The notes below the pieces were generated by a model that saw only the letters and a list, made by a program, of their open reading frames with translations, ran no database searches and had not been told where the DNA came from. 35,075 bases of DNA, taken from the NCBI GenBank assembly GCA_035542855.1, contig DATKKM010000039.1:1-35075 (forward strand). The letters run 5' to 3'. Position numbers and translations under genes: made by a program. Below, one piece after another: positions 1 to 7,166 of the stretch; position 1 is the stretch's first letter; each line of letters opens with the position of its first letter. The DNA comes from DATKKM01 sp035542855. GTDB taxonomy: Bacteria > Chloroflexota > Dehalococcoidia > SM23-28-2 > RBG-16-64-32.

Positions 1-189
1 AAAGACCTGATCGAGCGCGGGCTGCACGCCGGCAACCTGCTGCGGAAGGTGGCGACGGCGGCAGGCGGCAGCGGCGGCGGGCGCCCGGACATGGCGCAGG
101 GCGGCGGCAAGGACCCGGCAAAGCTCGACGAGGCGCTGGCCGTCGTCCCGGACGCCGTGCGGGAGATGCTCGCCTCGTCATCGAAGTGA
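1..189 (+). CDS. alaS: alanyl-tRNA synthetase, C-terminal end (partial)
   Basis: This is the last 62 codons of a gene that enters from the left edge, read in frame 1 and ending in TGA at 187-189. The translated end contains the run GGGRPDMAQGGG followed by KDPAKLDEAL. This is the hallmark of the C-terminal DHHA1 domain of alanyl-tRNA synthetase, the domain that helps the enzyme dimerise and handle mischarged tRNA. The enzyme charges tRNA-Ala in the cytoplasm. ruvX starts one base after the stop, and alaS followed by ruvX and mltG is a common bacterial order, which supports the call. The catalytic and editing domains lie outside the window. Confidence 0.93.
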   Translation, partial: KDLIERGLHAGNLLRKVATAAGGSGGGRPDMAQGGGKDPAKLDEALAVVPDAVREMLASSSK

Positions 190-190
190 C

Positions 191-625
191 ATGCGCATAA
201 TCGGCATCGACTTCGGGGAACGGCGCATAGGCGTCGCAGCCGCCGACGACCGCATGCGCATCGCGGTACCGCTGACGACGATCGACGCCGCCGGCGATCC
301 CGTCGAAGCGATCGTCCGCATCGCCACCCAGGAGCGCGCCGACGAGCTCGTGATCGGGCTGCCGCTCTCCCTCACCGGCGCCGAGGGACCGCAGGCCCAG
401 CGCGTCCGCGAAGCCGTCGCCGCCCTGGAGGCGCGTCTCACCATCCCCATCCGCCTCCAGGATGAGCGCCTGACCACGCGCCAGGCCACGCTCTCCGCGC
501 CGCCACGCAAGAAGAAGAGCGTCTCCCGCGCCAAGGCCGGCGCCCCCACGCGGGACGCCGCCGCCGCCGCCATCCTCTTGCAGGCCTACATCGACAGCCA
601 GTCCGCCCGCGGCGGATATGAATAG
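191..625 (+). CDS. ruvX: RuvX/YqgF family, putative pre-16S rRNA nuclease
   Basis: The protein has 144 residues, normal for the YqgF/RuvX family. This RNase H-like fold is implicated in maturing the 5' end of 16S rRNA and was earlier proposed as a Holliday junction resolvase. The N-terminal motif IGIDFGERRIGVA carries the first acidic catalytic residue (Asp7). Mid-protein LQDERLTT supplies the second acidic motif, and the C-terminal TRDAAAAAILLQAYID matches the third. The ATG at 191 comes one base after the alaS stop, so translation is probably coupled. The 3' end overlaps mltG by 8 bp. Domain order and spacing look intact. The exact substrate follows from family knowledge. Confidence 0.93.
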   Translation: MRIIGIDFGERRIGVAAADDRMRIAVPLTTIDAAGDPVEAIVRIATQERADELVIGLPLSLTGAEGPQAQRVREAVAALEARLTIPIRLQDERLTTRQATLSAPPRKKKSVSRAKAGAPTRDAAAAAILLQAYIDSQSARGGYE

Positions 626-1679
626 GCTGCGCGCCGCCTATGCCGCGGCGTTTGGCGTAGCCGGCCTGCTGGCAATCGCCGCCGCCGCTGTGATCCTGAC
701 CAGCTCCGCAGAAGTGGACGACGTCGCGCCGTACGCCCCGGCCGCGACGCCCGGCGCCCCGGCGGAGGTCACGGTGAGCCCCGGCCAGGGCACCGACGCC
801 ATCGGCACGGCGCTGGAGGACGCCGGCGTCATCCCCTCCGCCACCCAGTTCGAGGTGCTGGTCGCGCTGATGGGCTACGACCGCCTGCTGCAGGCCGGGA
901 CGTACGAGTTCTCTGCCGGCACGCCGCCGCTGGAGGTGATCTACCGCATGCGCCGCGGCCAGGTCTCCACGCACTCCGTGACCGTCGTCGAAGGCTGGCG
1001 GCGGGAGCAGATCGCCGATGCGCTGGCGGCGGAGGGCATCCCGCGCGCGGACTTCCTGGCAGCCACTGCCTCTGGCGCCGGGTACGGCTTCCCGTTCCTC
1101 GCCGGGCTGCCGTCCGGCGCGAGCCTGGAGGGCTACCTCTACCCGGCGACCTACAATGTGTTCGAGAAGGACACACCACAGACGATGGTCCAGCAGATGC
1201 TCCAGGCTTTCGCCGATAACCTGCCGCCCGGCCTTGCCGGCCAGGCCGCGGCGCTCGGCCTATCCCTGCATGATGCCGTCACCCTCGCATCGATCATCGA
1301 GCGTGAGGCGAAGCTGCCGGAGGAGAAGCCCATCATGGCGCAGGTCTTCGAATCGCGGCTCGCGCTTGGCATGCCGCTGCAGGCCGACCCGACGGTGCAG
1401 TACGCCATCGCCGATCCCGCCGGCCCGGACTACTGGCCCGCCGAGCTGACGCAGGATGACCTGGACGCGGACTCGCCGTACAACACCTACCTCAACCAGG
1501 GCCTGCCGCCGGGGCCGGTCTGCAACCCCTCCGCGGCTTCGATCCTGGCCGTGGTGCAGCCGGCCGCGACCGATTACCTTTACTTCGTGGCCAGGCCGGA
1601 CGGATCGCACGCCTTTGCGGAGACGCTGGCGGAGCACCAGCAAAACGTCGAAAAGTACGGGAACGGAGGTGGCCAGTGA
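618..1679 (+). CDS. mltG: endolytic murein transglycosylase MltG (YceG-like)
   Basis: MltG is a membrane-anchored lytic transglycosylase that cuts nascent peptidoglycan strands and so sets glycan length. The 353-residue protein has one N-terminal membrane anchor (about residues 6-30), a small LysM-like region (about 48-110) and the YceG catalytic domain. Signature stretches are ASIIEREAKLPEE, whose first Glu (about residue 228) aligns with the catalytic Glu of E. coli MltG, PLQADPTVQYAI, and NTYLNQGLPPGPVCNPS near the C-terminus. The ATG at 618 overlaps the ruvX stop by 8 bp. The stop overlaps the cupin GTG by 4 bp, so this is one transcription unit. The catalytic domain sits outside the cell membrane. 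Confidence 0.93.
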   Translation: MNRLRAAYAAAFGVAGLLAIAAAAVILTSSAEVDDVAPYAPAATPGAPAEVTVSPGQGTDAIGTALEDAGVIPSATQFEVLVALMGYDRLLQAGTYEFSAGTPPLEVIYRMRRGQVSTHSVTVVEGWRREQIADALAAEGIPRADFLAATASGAGYGFPFLAGLPSGASLEGYLYPATYNVFEKDTPQTMVQQMLQAFADNLPPGLAGQAAALGLSLHDAVTLASIIEREAKLPEEKPIMAQVFESRLALGMPLQADPTVQYAIADPAGPDYWPAELTQDDLDADSPYNTYLNQGLPPGPVCNPSAASILAVVQPAATDYLYFVARPDGSHAFAETLAEHQQNVEKYGNGGGQ

Positions 1680-2038
1680 GCGAAGTCGTCAACGTACCGC
1701 AGAAGCTCAAGCTCTTCGCGGACCACTGGCACCCGCGCATCATCGCGCAGGTCGATATGTACTACGTGAAGCTGGCCAAGGTGCAGGGCGAGTTCGTCTG
1801 GCACAATCACAACAACCAGGACGAGATGTTCCTCGTCCTCTCCGGCGAGATCACCATCAAGATGCGCGACAAGAGCGTGACTTTGAAGGAAGGCGACCTC
1901 TACGTCGTTCCCCGCGGCGTCGATCATTGCCCCGAGGCGAAGGAAGAGGCCTCCATCCTCCTACTGGAGCGCGTCGATACGCCGCACACCGGGGACGTGA
2001 TCACCCGCGAGACCATCACCACGGCGGACTGGATCTAG
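1676..2038 (+). CDS. small single-domain cupin protein
   Basis: This 120-residue protein is a single beta-barrel cupin. Motif 1 is visible as WHNHNNQDEMFLVLSGE, with metal-binding His residues and a Glu, and motif 2 as EGDLYVVPRGVDHCP with the last His. The protein has no signal peptide and should be cytosolic. The GTG at 1676 is favoured by a GGAGG ribosome site about 8 bases upstream and by a 4-bp GTGA overlap with the mltG stop. The substrate is unknown. Single-domain cupins include isomerases, dioxygenases and sugar or amino-acid binders, and nothing here distinguishes them. Its place between mltG and aroE hints at cotranscription rather than function. Confidence 0.85.
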   Translation: MSEVVNVPQKLKLFADHWHPRIIAQVDMYYVKLAKVQGEFVWHNHNNQDEMFLVLSGEITIKMRDKSVTLKEGDLYVVPRGVDHCPEAKEEASILLLERVDTPHTGDVITRETITTADWI

Positions 2039-2042
2039 CGGC

Positions 2043-2894
2043 GTGCAATACCTCGGCGTCATCACCGATCCCAACAAGCAGTCGACCTCCCCGGCCTTCC
2101 AGCAGGCCGCGATCGACGCGCTCGGCCTTGACCTGGTCTACGAGCGCTGGCCCACGGAGCCCAGCGGCCTCGCTACGCGGATCACCGGCCTGCGCGCGCC
2201 CACCGTCCTCGGCGCCAACGTGACGATTCCTCACAAGGAAGCCGCGATGCCGCTCATGGACGAGCTCGACCCGCTGGTGCAGCGCGTCGGCGCTCTGAAC
2301 ACGATCCTCAACCGTGACGGGCGCCTCATCGGCTACAACACGGACGTTGCGGGGTTCCTCCGCGCGCTCCGGGAGGACGGCTCCTTCGACCCCCGCGGCG
2401 TGCACGTCGCGGTCGCCGGGGCGGGAGGCGCCGCGCGCGCCGTCGTCGTGGCCCTCTGCGAAGGTGGCGCAGCGCACGTCGCCGTGCTCAACCGCACCCC
2501 CGCCCGCGCGCAGCGGCTGGTGGATGACCTCCGCGCCCACGCCGGCCGGACAACCCTGGAAGCGCTGGACGCCTCGCCGGAAAGCTGGGCAAAGGTGGCT
2601 GCTCGCACGGAGCTGTTGGTAAACTGTACTTCGCTAGGGTCGGCGGGCGCCGAAGAGGGCAGCTCCGCCGTCCCCATCGACGTAATTCGCCCGGAGATGC
2701 TCGTGTTCGACCTCGTCTATCGCCCCACAGAGACCCGCCTCCTTCGCGACGCCCGTTCGCGTGGCGCGCGCGCGCTCGGCGGCCTCCCGATGCTGATCTA
2801 CCAGGGCGCGGCCTCCTTCAAGATCTGGACCGGCCGCGACGCCCCGGTCGGCGTCATGATGTCCGCCGCCCGCAAAGTGCTGGGGGTCGACTGA
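2043..2894 (+). CDS. aroE: shikimate dehydrogenase (NADP+)
   Basis: AroE reduces 3-dehydroshikimate to shikimate, the fourth step of the chorismate pathway. At 283 residues it is of usual size. The substrate-binding STSP motif is at residues 14-17. The catalytic Lys65 lies in NVTIPHKE and Asp101 in GYNTDVAGF. The NADP-binding glycine-rich loop is GAGGAARAV, and the C-terminal YQGAASFKIWTG matches the family. The start is a GTG four bases after the cupin stop. The stop overlaps the next ATG by one base. With aroC and the aroKB fusion downstream, the window encodes the pathway from DAHP to chorismate except 3-dehydroquinate dehydratase and EPSP synthase, which are not here. Confidence 0.94.
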   Translation: MQYLGVITDPNKQSTSPAFQQAAIDALGLDLVYERWPTEPSGLATRITGLRAPTVLGANVTIPHKEAAMPLMDELDPLVQRVGALNTILNRDGRLIGYNTDVAGFLRALREDGSFDPRGVHVAVAGAGGAARAVVVALCEGGAAHVAVLNRTPARAQRLVDDLRAHAGRTTLEALDASPESWAKVAARTELLVNCTSLGSAGAEEGSSAVPIDVIRPEMLVFDLVYRPTETRLLRDARSRGARALGGLPMLIYQGAASFKIWTGRDAPVGVMMSAARKVLGVD

Positions 2895-3571
2895 TGCTAC
2901 AGTGGGCGCTGCTCGGCATCTTCATCGGCGTCTCCTTTCTCGCCTACATCATCATCCAGGGCACGCGCGCCGCACTGGCCTGGCGCACCGCCGCCGAGAA
3001 GGGCGACGTCAAGGTCATCCGTGACATCATGGACGACGCGATCAAGATGTGGGGCTCCCAGAAGCGCCCGAAGCCCGTTGCGGCCGAGGTCTGGCGCGGC
3101 ATCCAGAGCATGCAGCTGGCCGGCGTCGGTCCGGACTATGTGCGCGTCTCCTGCGTCGCCGAGAGCGAGTACAGGATGGCGGACGGCCGCTGGGTGGAGA
3201 TCCGCAATCCCCTGCAAGAAGGAGTTGCGATCACGGCGAAGGCGGCAGATATGCTTTTCTACGAGCTGCCGCACTACCGCCCGGACAACATCCAGATCGA
3301 CGTCTACACTGACTACCGCGACGACGACGGCCGTACCCGCCGCGAGTGCATCATGACCACGCAGGCCGCCCGAGATGACGCGAAGACCATCGACTGGGAC
3401 GAATGGACGCCGGAGCAGATCGCGGAGGGTCTGGGCGCGGTCTACCGCTTGAGCGACAATGGCCGCCCACTGCCGGTGCAGCCGCTGACGCCGCCGGAGT
3501 CCGCGCAAACGCCGGAAGAGATCGCGGCCGCCGCCGTCGAGGCGAAACCAACGGCGGAGGCGCACACATGA
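2894..3571 (+). CDS. membrane-anchored protein of unknown function
   Basis: I do not recognise this 225-residue protein. It starts with one hydrophobic segment (about residues 3-27), followed by an Ala-rich amphipathic stretch and a soluble domain of mixed alpha/beta character (about 45-185) rich in charged residues. The last 30 residues are a Pro/Ala/Glu-rich tail that looks disordered. No catalytic motif stands out. The soluble part (VRVSCVAESEYRMADG, then YELPHYRPDNIQIDVYTDY) reads like a compact beta-rich domain, possibly an import/export-type fold related to the Tim44 or DUF4878 groups, but this is a weak impression. It overlaps aroE by 1 bp and aroC by 4 bp, so it is cotranscribed with the aro genes. 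Confidence 0.82.
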   Translation: MLQWALLGIFIGVSFLAYIIIQGTRAALAWRTAAEKGDVKVIRDIMDDAIKMWGSQKRPKPVAAEVWRGIQSMQLAGVGPDYVRVSCVAESEYRMADGRWVEIRNPLQEGVAITAKAADMLFYELPHYRPDNIQIDVYTDYRDDDGRTRRECIMTTQAARDDAKTIDWDEWTPEQIAEGLGAVYRLSDNGRPLPVQPLTPPESAQTPEEIAAAAVEAKPTAEAHT

Positions 3572-4740
3572 CGGCGCTGCGCTTCCTCACCGCCGGCGAA
3601 TCGCACGGCCCGAACCTCACCGCCATTCTGGAGGGCATCCCCGCCGGCCTCGAGATCACCGAAGACTACATCGCCATCGACTTGCACCGGCGCCAGGGCG
3701 GTTACGGTCGCTCCCGACGCCAGCAGCTCGAGGTTGACCGTGCGCAGATCGTCGGCGGCGTCCGCCATGGGCGGACGCTGGGCGGCCCCATCGCCATGCT
3801 GATCGCCAACCGCGTCTGGGAGGACTGGCAAGAGGTGATGGCCGTCGGCCCGTACGAGGGCGATCCGAAGAAGGTGACCCGTCTGCGCCCGGGCCATGCA
3901 GACCTCGCCGGCACGATGAAGTACGACTTCGACGACGTCCGCAACATCCTGGAGCGCGCCTCCGCCCGCGAGACCGCCGCGCGCGTCGCCGTCGGCGCGG
4001 TCTGCCGCCGCTTCCTGGAGGAGTTCGGCGTCGCCATCCACTCGCACACCACGTCGATCGGCGACGTCTGGTCGCGCCCCGGCGGCGAGCCGGACTGGGC
4101 GGCCGTCGATGAGTCCGCCGTTCGCGCTGCCGACGGCGAAGCGACGGAGCGCATGGTCGCCGCGATCGACGCGGCGAAGGAGGCCGGCGACACCCTCGGC
4201 GGCACCTTCGAGATGTGGGCCACCGGAGTGCCGATCGGCCTCGGCTCGCACGTGCAGTGGGACCGCAAGCTGGACGGGCAGCTGGCCCAGGCGATCATGA
4301 GCATCCAGGCCGTGAAGGGCGTGGAGATCGGCGGCGGCTTCACCGTCGCCGGCGGCCCCGGCTCGGAGGCGCACGACGTCATCTTGACGCCGGAGCACTG
4401 GGACGGCCGCCCCTGGCGCCGGGCTACGAACCGCGCCGGCGGCCTGGAAGGCGGCATGACCAACGGCGAGCCCGTCGTCGTGCGCGGCGCCCTCAAGCCG
4501 ATCAGCACGCTCTCCAAGCCCCTGCCCTCAGTCGACCTCCACACCGGCGAGCAGATACAGGCCCACTACGAGCGCTCCGACGTCTGCACCGTGCCTGCCG
4601 CCGGCGTCGTCGGCGAGGCGATGGTCGCCATCGTCCTGGCGCGCGCCTTCCTGGAGAAGTTCGGCGGCGATTCGCTGGGCGAAACGAAGCGCAACTTCGA
4701 GTCGTACCAGGCCACCATCGGGCCGCGCCGGCCGGACTAG
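3568..4740 (+). CDS. aroC: chorismate synthase
   Basis: AroC converts 5-enolpyruvylshikimate-3-phosphate to chorismate using reduced FMN. The reading frame stays open upstream to 3403. The true start is the ATG at 3568, because it gives the family N-terminus TALRFLTAGESHGPNL and forms a 4-bp ATGA overlap with the preceding gene. The resulting 390 residues are normal. Signatures seen are GESHG with active-site His13, RPGHADLAG, the Arg-rich SARETAARVAVGAVCRR and GGLEGGMTNGEP near the flavin/substrate pocket. This is the last gene of the tightly overlapped block. A 277-bp gap follows before aroKB. Confidence 0.95.
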   Translation: MTALRFLTAGESHGPNLTAILEGIPAGLEITEDYIAIDLHRRQGGYGRSRRQQLEVDRAQIVGGVRHGRTLGGPIAMLIANRVWEDWQEVMAVGPYEGDPKKVTRLRPGHADLAGTMKYDFDDVRNILERASARETAARVAVGAVCRRFLEEFGVAIHSHTTSIGDVWSRPGGEPDWAAVDESAVRAADGEATERMVAAIDAAKEAGDTLGGTFEMWATGVPIGLGSHVQWDRKLDGQLAQAIMSIQAVKGVEIGGGFTVAGGPGSEAHDVILTPEHWDGRPWRRATNRAGGLEGGMTNGEPVVVRGALKPISTLSKPLPSVDLHTGEQIQAHYERSDVCTVPAAGVVGEAMVAIVLARAFLEKFGGDSLGETKRNFESYQATIGPRRPD

Positions 4741-5017
4741 CGGTACACTGAGCGTATCAATGGTGCGCGAACGCCGGACCAGCAGACCCGGGACAGAGAA
4801 GACGCGTTTCCCAGGCGCGAAGCCGGGCTCGATCTGGGACACGCCGCGTATCAAGAGGATGACGGCTGAGCCGTTGGGCTCGCCCATGGACGTCAGTGAT
4901 GAGGAAGCGCGGGCTCTGGCTCGGGAAGCGTTCGGGCGCGGCCGGGGACGGTGGCCGTCTGGCAAAGAATGCGTGAAGCAGTGCGGCGCATCTGGAAGGG
5001 CATCGTGAAGCCTCAAA

Positions 5018-6742
5018 ATGGCTGACGCCCTCTTCGATCCTGCTGACCGCATCATCCTCACCGGCTTCTCCGGCACCGGCAAGTCTGCCGTAGGGCCGCT
5101 GCTGGCCAAACAGCTCGGCTGGCAGCTCCTCGACACAGACGCCATCGTCGAGGAGCGCGAAGGCAAGCGCATCCTGGAGATCTTCCGCGACGACGGCGAA
5201 GTCACCTTCCGCGACCTGGAGGCGGACGCTCTGCGCGAGGCCTGCTCCCGCGCTCGCGCCGTCGTCTCCACCGGTGGCGGAGCCGTCCTGCGTCCGGAGA
5301 ACCGCCGCGTCATGGCGGAGGCCGGCTTCATCGTCTGCCTGGAGGCGCGGCCGGAGACGATCGTCGCCCGCCTGCGCGACCGCGCCAGCTCCGAGCCGCT
5401 GGACCGACCGCTGCTGGCCACCGAAGACCCGCTTTCCCGCATCCGCGAGCTCAAGGCCGCCCGCCAGCACATCTACGCCCTCTGCGACTGGGCCGTCCAC
5501 ACGGACGGTCTCTCGCCGGAGGAAGTTGTCGCCGAGATCGTCCGCGCCCTCAACGAGCGCGGCGCCGCTCTGCTCGCCGCGCCCGGCCGCGCCGACGCCA
5601 TTGCCGAGGAATCGGCGGCGGTTCCGCCCGGCACGCTGCATGCCATCCCGGACGGCGCCGCTTGCATGGTGCGCACGGCCCTCCGCGAGTACCCCGTCTT
5701 CGCCGGCTGGGGCATCCTGGGGGAGCTCGGCGTCCGGCTGCGCGAGCAGGACCTGACACGCTTCGCCTATGTCATCAGCGACGAGACCGTCTGGCATCAC
5801 CTCGGCGACGAGATCGAAGGCTCGCTTCAGCTCGAGGAGATCGAGTTCGATGTCTTCACCGTCCCGCCCGGCGAGACCAGCAAGTCGCTCGAAGTCGCCG
5901 CCGGCATCTACGACTGGCTGATCGAGCACAAGGCGGAGCGCGGCCACGCCGTCGTCGCCCTGGGCGGCGGCGTCGCCACTGACCTGGGCGGCTACGTCGC
6001 CGCTACCTTCGCGCGCGGTCTTCCCCTGGTGCACGTGCCAACCAGCATGCTCGGCATGGTCGACGCGGCGATCGGCGGCAAGGTCGCGGTCAACCACCCG
6101 CGAGCCAAGAACATGATCGGTGTTTTCTACCAGCCGCGCTTCGTGCTGGAGGACATCGCCACGCTCCGCACGCTGCCTGCCCGCGAGATCAAGTCCGGCC
6201 TGGCGGAGGCGATCAAGCACGGCCTCATCGCCGACGAGGCATACCTCTCATTCCTCGAAGGCAAGGCGGAGGCGATCCTCAAGCTGGAGCGCGAAGCAAC
6301 CGTCGAGGCCGTCCGCCGCAGCGTCTGCATTAAGGCCGAGATCGTCGGCGCGGACGAGTTCGAGACGACGGGCCGCCGCAGCACCCTTAACTACGGCCAC
6401 ACCCTGGCCCACGCCATCGAATCGACCACCGGCTACGCCCGCTTCCGCCACGGGGAGGCGGACGGCATCGGCATGATGGCCGCCGGCTCCATGAGCGTGC
6501 GCCTGGGCCTGCTGGCCCCGGATGTCCTCGAACGCCAGCGCCGGGTGCTGGAGCGGTACGGCCTGCCCACCAGTGCGGCCGATCTCGACCGCGGGCGCAT
6601 CATGGCCGCGATCCAGCTAGACAAGAAGGTGCAGGCCAAGAAGGTGCGCTGGGTGCTCCTCGAAGGCGTCGGCCGGCCCGTCCTCCGCGACGACGTCCCG
6701 CCGGAGATCGTCGAAGCCGCGCTGGACGAAGTCCTCCTCTAG
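5018..6742 (+). CDS. aroKB: bifunctional shikimate kinase / 3-dehydroquinate synthase fusion
   Basis: Two pathway enzymes are fused in one 574-residue chain. Residues about 8-175 are shikimate kinase: the P-loop GFSGTGKS (16-23), DTDAIVEE, the substrate-binding GGGAV region and the Arg-rich LID around PLDRPLL. After an Ala/Pro-rich linker (about 178-210), residues about 215-574 are 3-dehydroquinate synthase. This part shows the NAD-binding GGGVATDLGGYVAATF and HVPTSMLGMVDAAIGGK, and metal ligands in NYGHTLAHAIE and the RHGEADGIGM segment. Both halves keep their key residues. Shikimate phosphorylation and dehydroquinate formation are not consecutive steps, so fusion probably gives coordinated expression rather than channelling. 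AroK-AroB fusions are known in other bacteria. Confidence 0.95.
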   Translation: MADALFDPADRIILTGFSGTGKSAVGPLLAKQLGWQLLDTDAIVEEREGKRILEIFRDDGEVTFRDLEADALREACSRARAVVSTGGGAVLRPENRRVMAEAGFIVCLEARPETIVARLRDRASSEPLDRPLLATEDPLSRIRELKAARQHIYALCDWAVHTDGLSPEEVVAEIVRALNERGAALLAAPGRADAIAEESAAVPPGTLHAIPDGAACMVRTALREYPVFAGWGILGELGVRLREQDLTRFAYVISDETVWHHLGDEIEGSLQLEEIEFDVFTVPPGETSKSLEVAAGIYDWLIEHKAERGHAVVALGGGVATDLGGYVAATFARGLPLVHVPTSMLGMVDAAIGGKVAVNHPRAKNMIGVFYQPRFVLEDIATLRTLPAREIKSGLAEAIKHGLIADEAYLSFLEGKAEAILKLEREATVEAVRRSVCIKAEIVGADEFETTGRRSTLNYGHTLAHAIESTTGYARFRHGEADGIGMMAAGSMSVRLGLLAPDVLERQRRVLERYGLPTSAADLDRGRIMAAIQLDKKVQAKKVRWVLLEGVGRPVLRDDVPPEIVEAALDEVLL

Positions 6743-6774
6743 GGGCGGCGTGTGCTGCGCCCAACTGCGCATCA

Positions 6775-7062
6775 ATGACCGAACAACCATCCGCCATCCG
6801 CGCCGTCGTCCGCGGCCGCGTGCAGGGCGTCGGCTTCCGCGACTTCGTGGAGACGCGGGCCCGCTCCCTGCGCCTGGCCGGCTACGTCCGCAACCTGGAG
6901 GACGGCCGCTCCGTCGAAGTCGTCGCCGAAGGCCCGCGCGAGGCGCTGGAGCAGCTCATCGAGTACCTCCACGAGGGGCCGCGTATGTCTTTGGTCAACG
7001 CCGTCGAGGTCGAGTGGCGCGAGCCTGCCGGCAGATACGGCGGCTTCGGGACGGCCTTCTGA
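6775..7062 (+). CDS. acyP: acylphosphatase
   Basis: This small cytosolic enzyme hydrolyses acyl phosphates such as carbamoyl or 1,3-bisphosphoglyceroyl phosphate. The 95 residues match the usual 90-100. The signature GRVQGVGFRDF holds the phosphate-binding loop and catalytic Arg22, and GYVRNLEDG supplies the catalytic Asn40. The C-terminal YGGFGTAF is also close to the family end. It lies 32 bp after aroKB on the same strand and is likely the last gene of that transcript. A link to the aromatic pathway is not implied, because this gene is found in many contexts. Confidence 0.93.
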   Translation: MTEQPSAIRAVVRGRVQGVGFRDFVETRARSLRLAGYVRNLEDGRSVEVVAEGPREALEQLIEYLHEGPRMSLVNAVEVEWREPAGRYGGFGTAF

Positions 7063-7086
7063 AGGCCAACTCCAAACCGATTGACC

Positions 7087-7100
7087 ACCGCTCTAGCGGT
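7087..7100 (+). terminator. weak inverted repeat after acyP, possible terminator
   Basis: ACCGCT and AGCGGT form a perfect inverted repeat separated by CT. The usable RNA stem is about 5 bp with a four-base loop and is followed by TTTCT. It sits 24 bases past the acyP stop and ahead of a gene with its own strong ribosome site. The stem is short, so termination is a guess. Confidence 0.3.
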
Positions 7101-7153
7101 TTCTAAACTGGAGGTCTGCCGAACTCAGTTTATCCACACACTTGAAGCTTCTT

Positions 7154-7161
7154 TGAGGAGG
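7154..7161 (+). promoter_or_regulatory. ribosome binding site that fixes a TTG start
   Basis: TGAGGAGG is an almost perfect Shine-Dalgarno sequence, ending five bases before the TTG at 7167. It is the reason for choosing this rare start codon for the secreted protease. The signal peptide begins directly after it. Confidence 0.75.
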
Positions 7162-7166
7162 CAGTC

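Noticed and set aside
3403..3567. Upstream extension of the aroC frame
   Set aside because: Lies within the preceding gene. Chorismate synthase begins at the ATG at 3568.
4760..5008. 82-codon plus-strand frame in the aroC-aroKB gap
   Set aside because: No ribosome site, no recognisable motif, and more A/T in third codon positions than neighbouring genes. The gap is otherwise empty to my eye.
4757..6220. 487-codon minus-strand frame opposite aroKB
   Set aside because: A shadow frame with biased composition and no motif.
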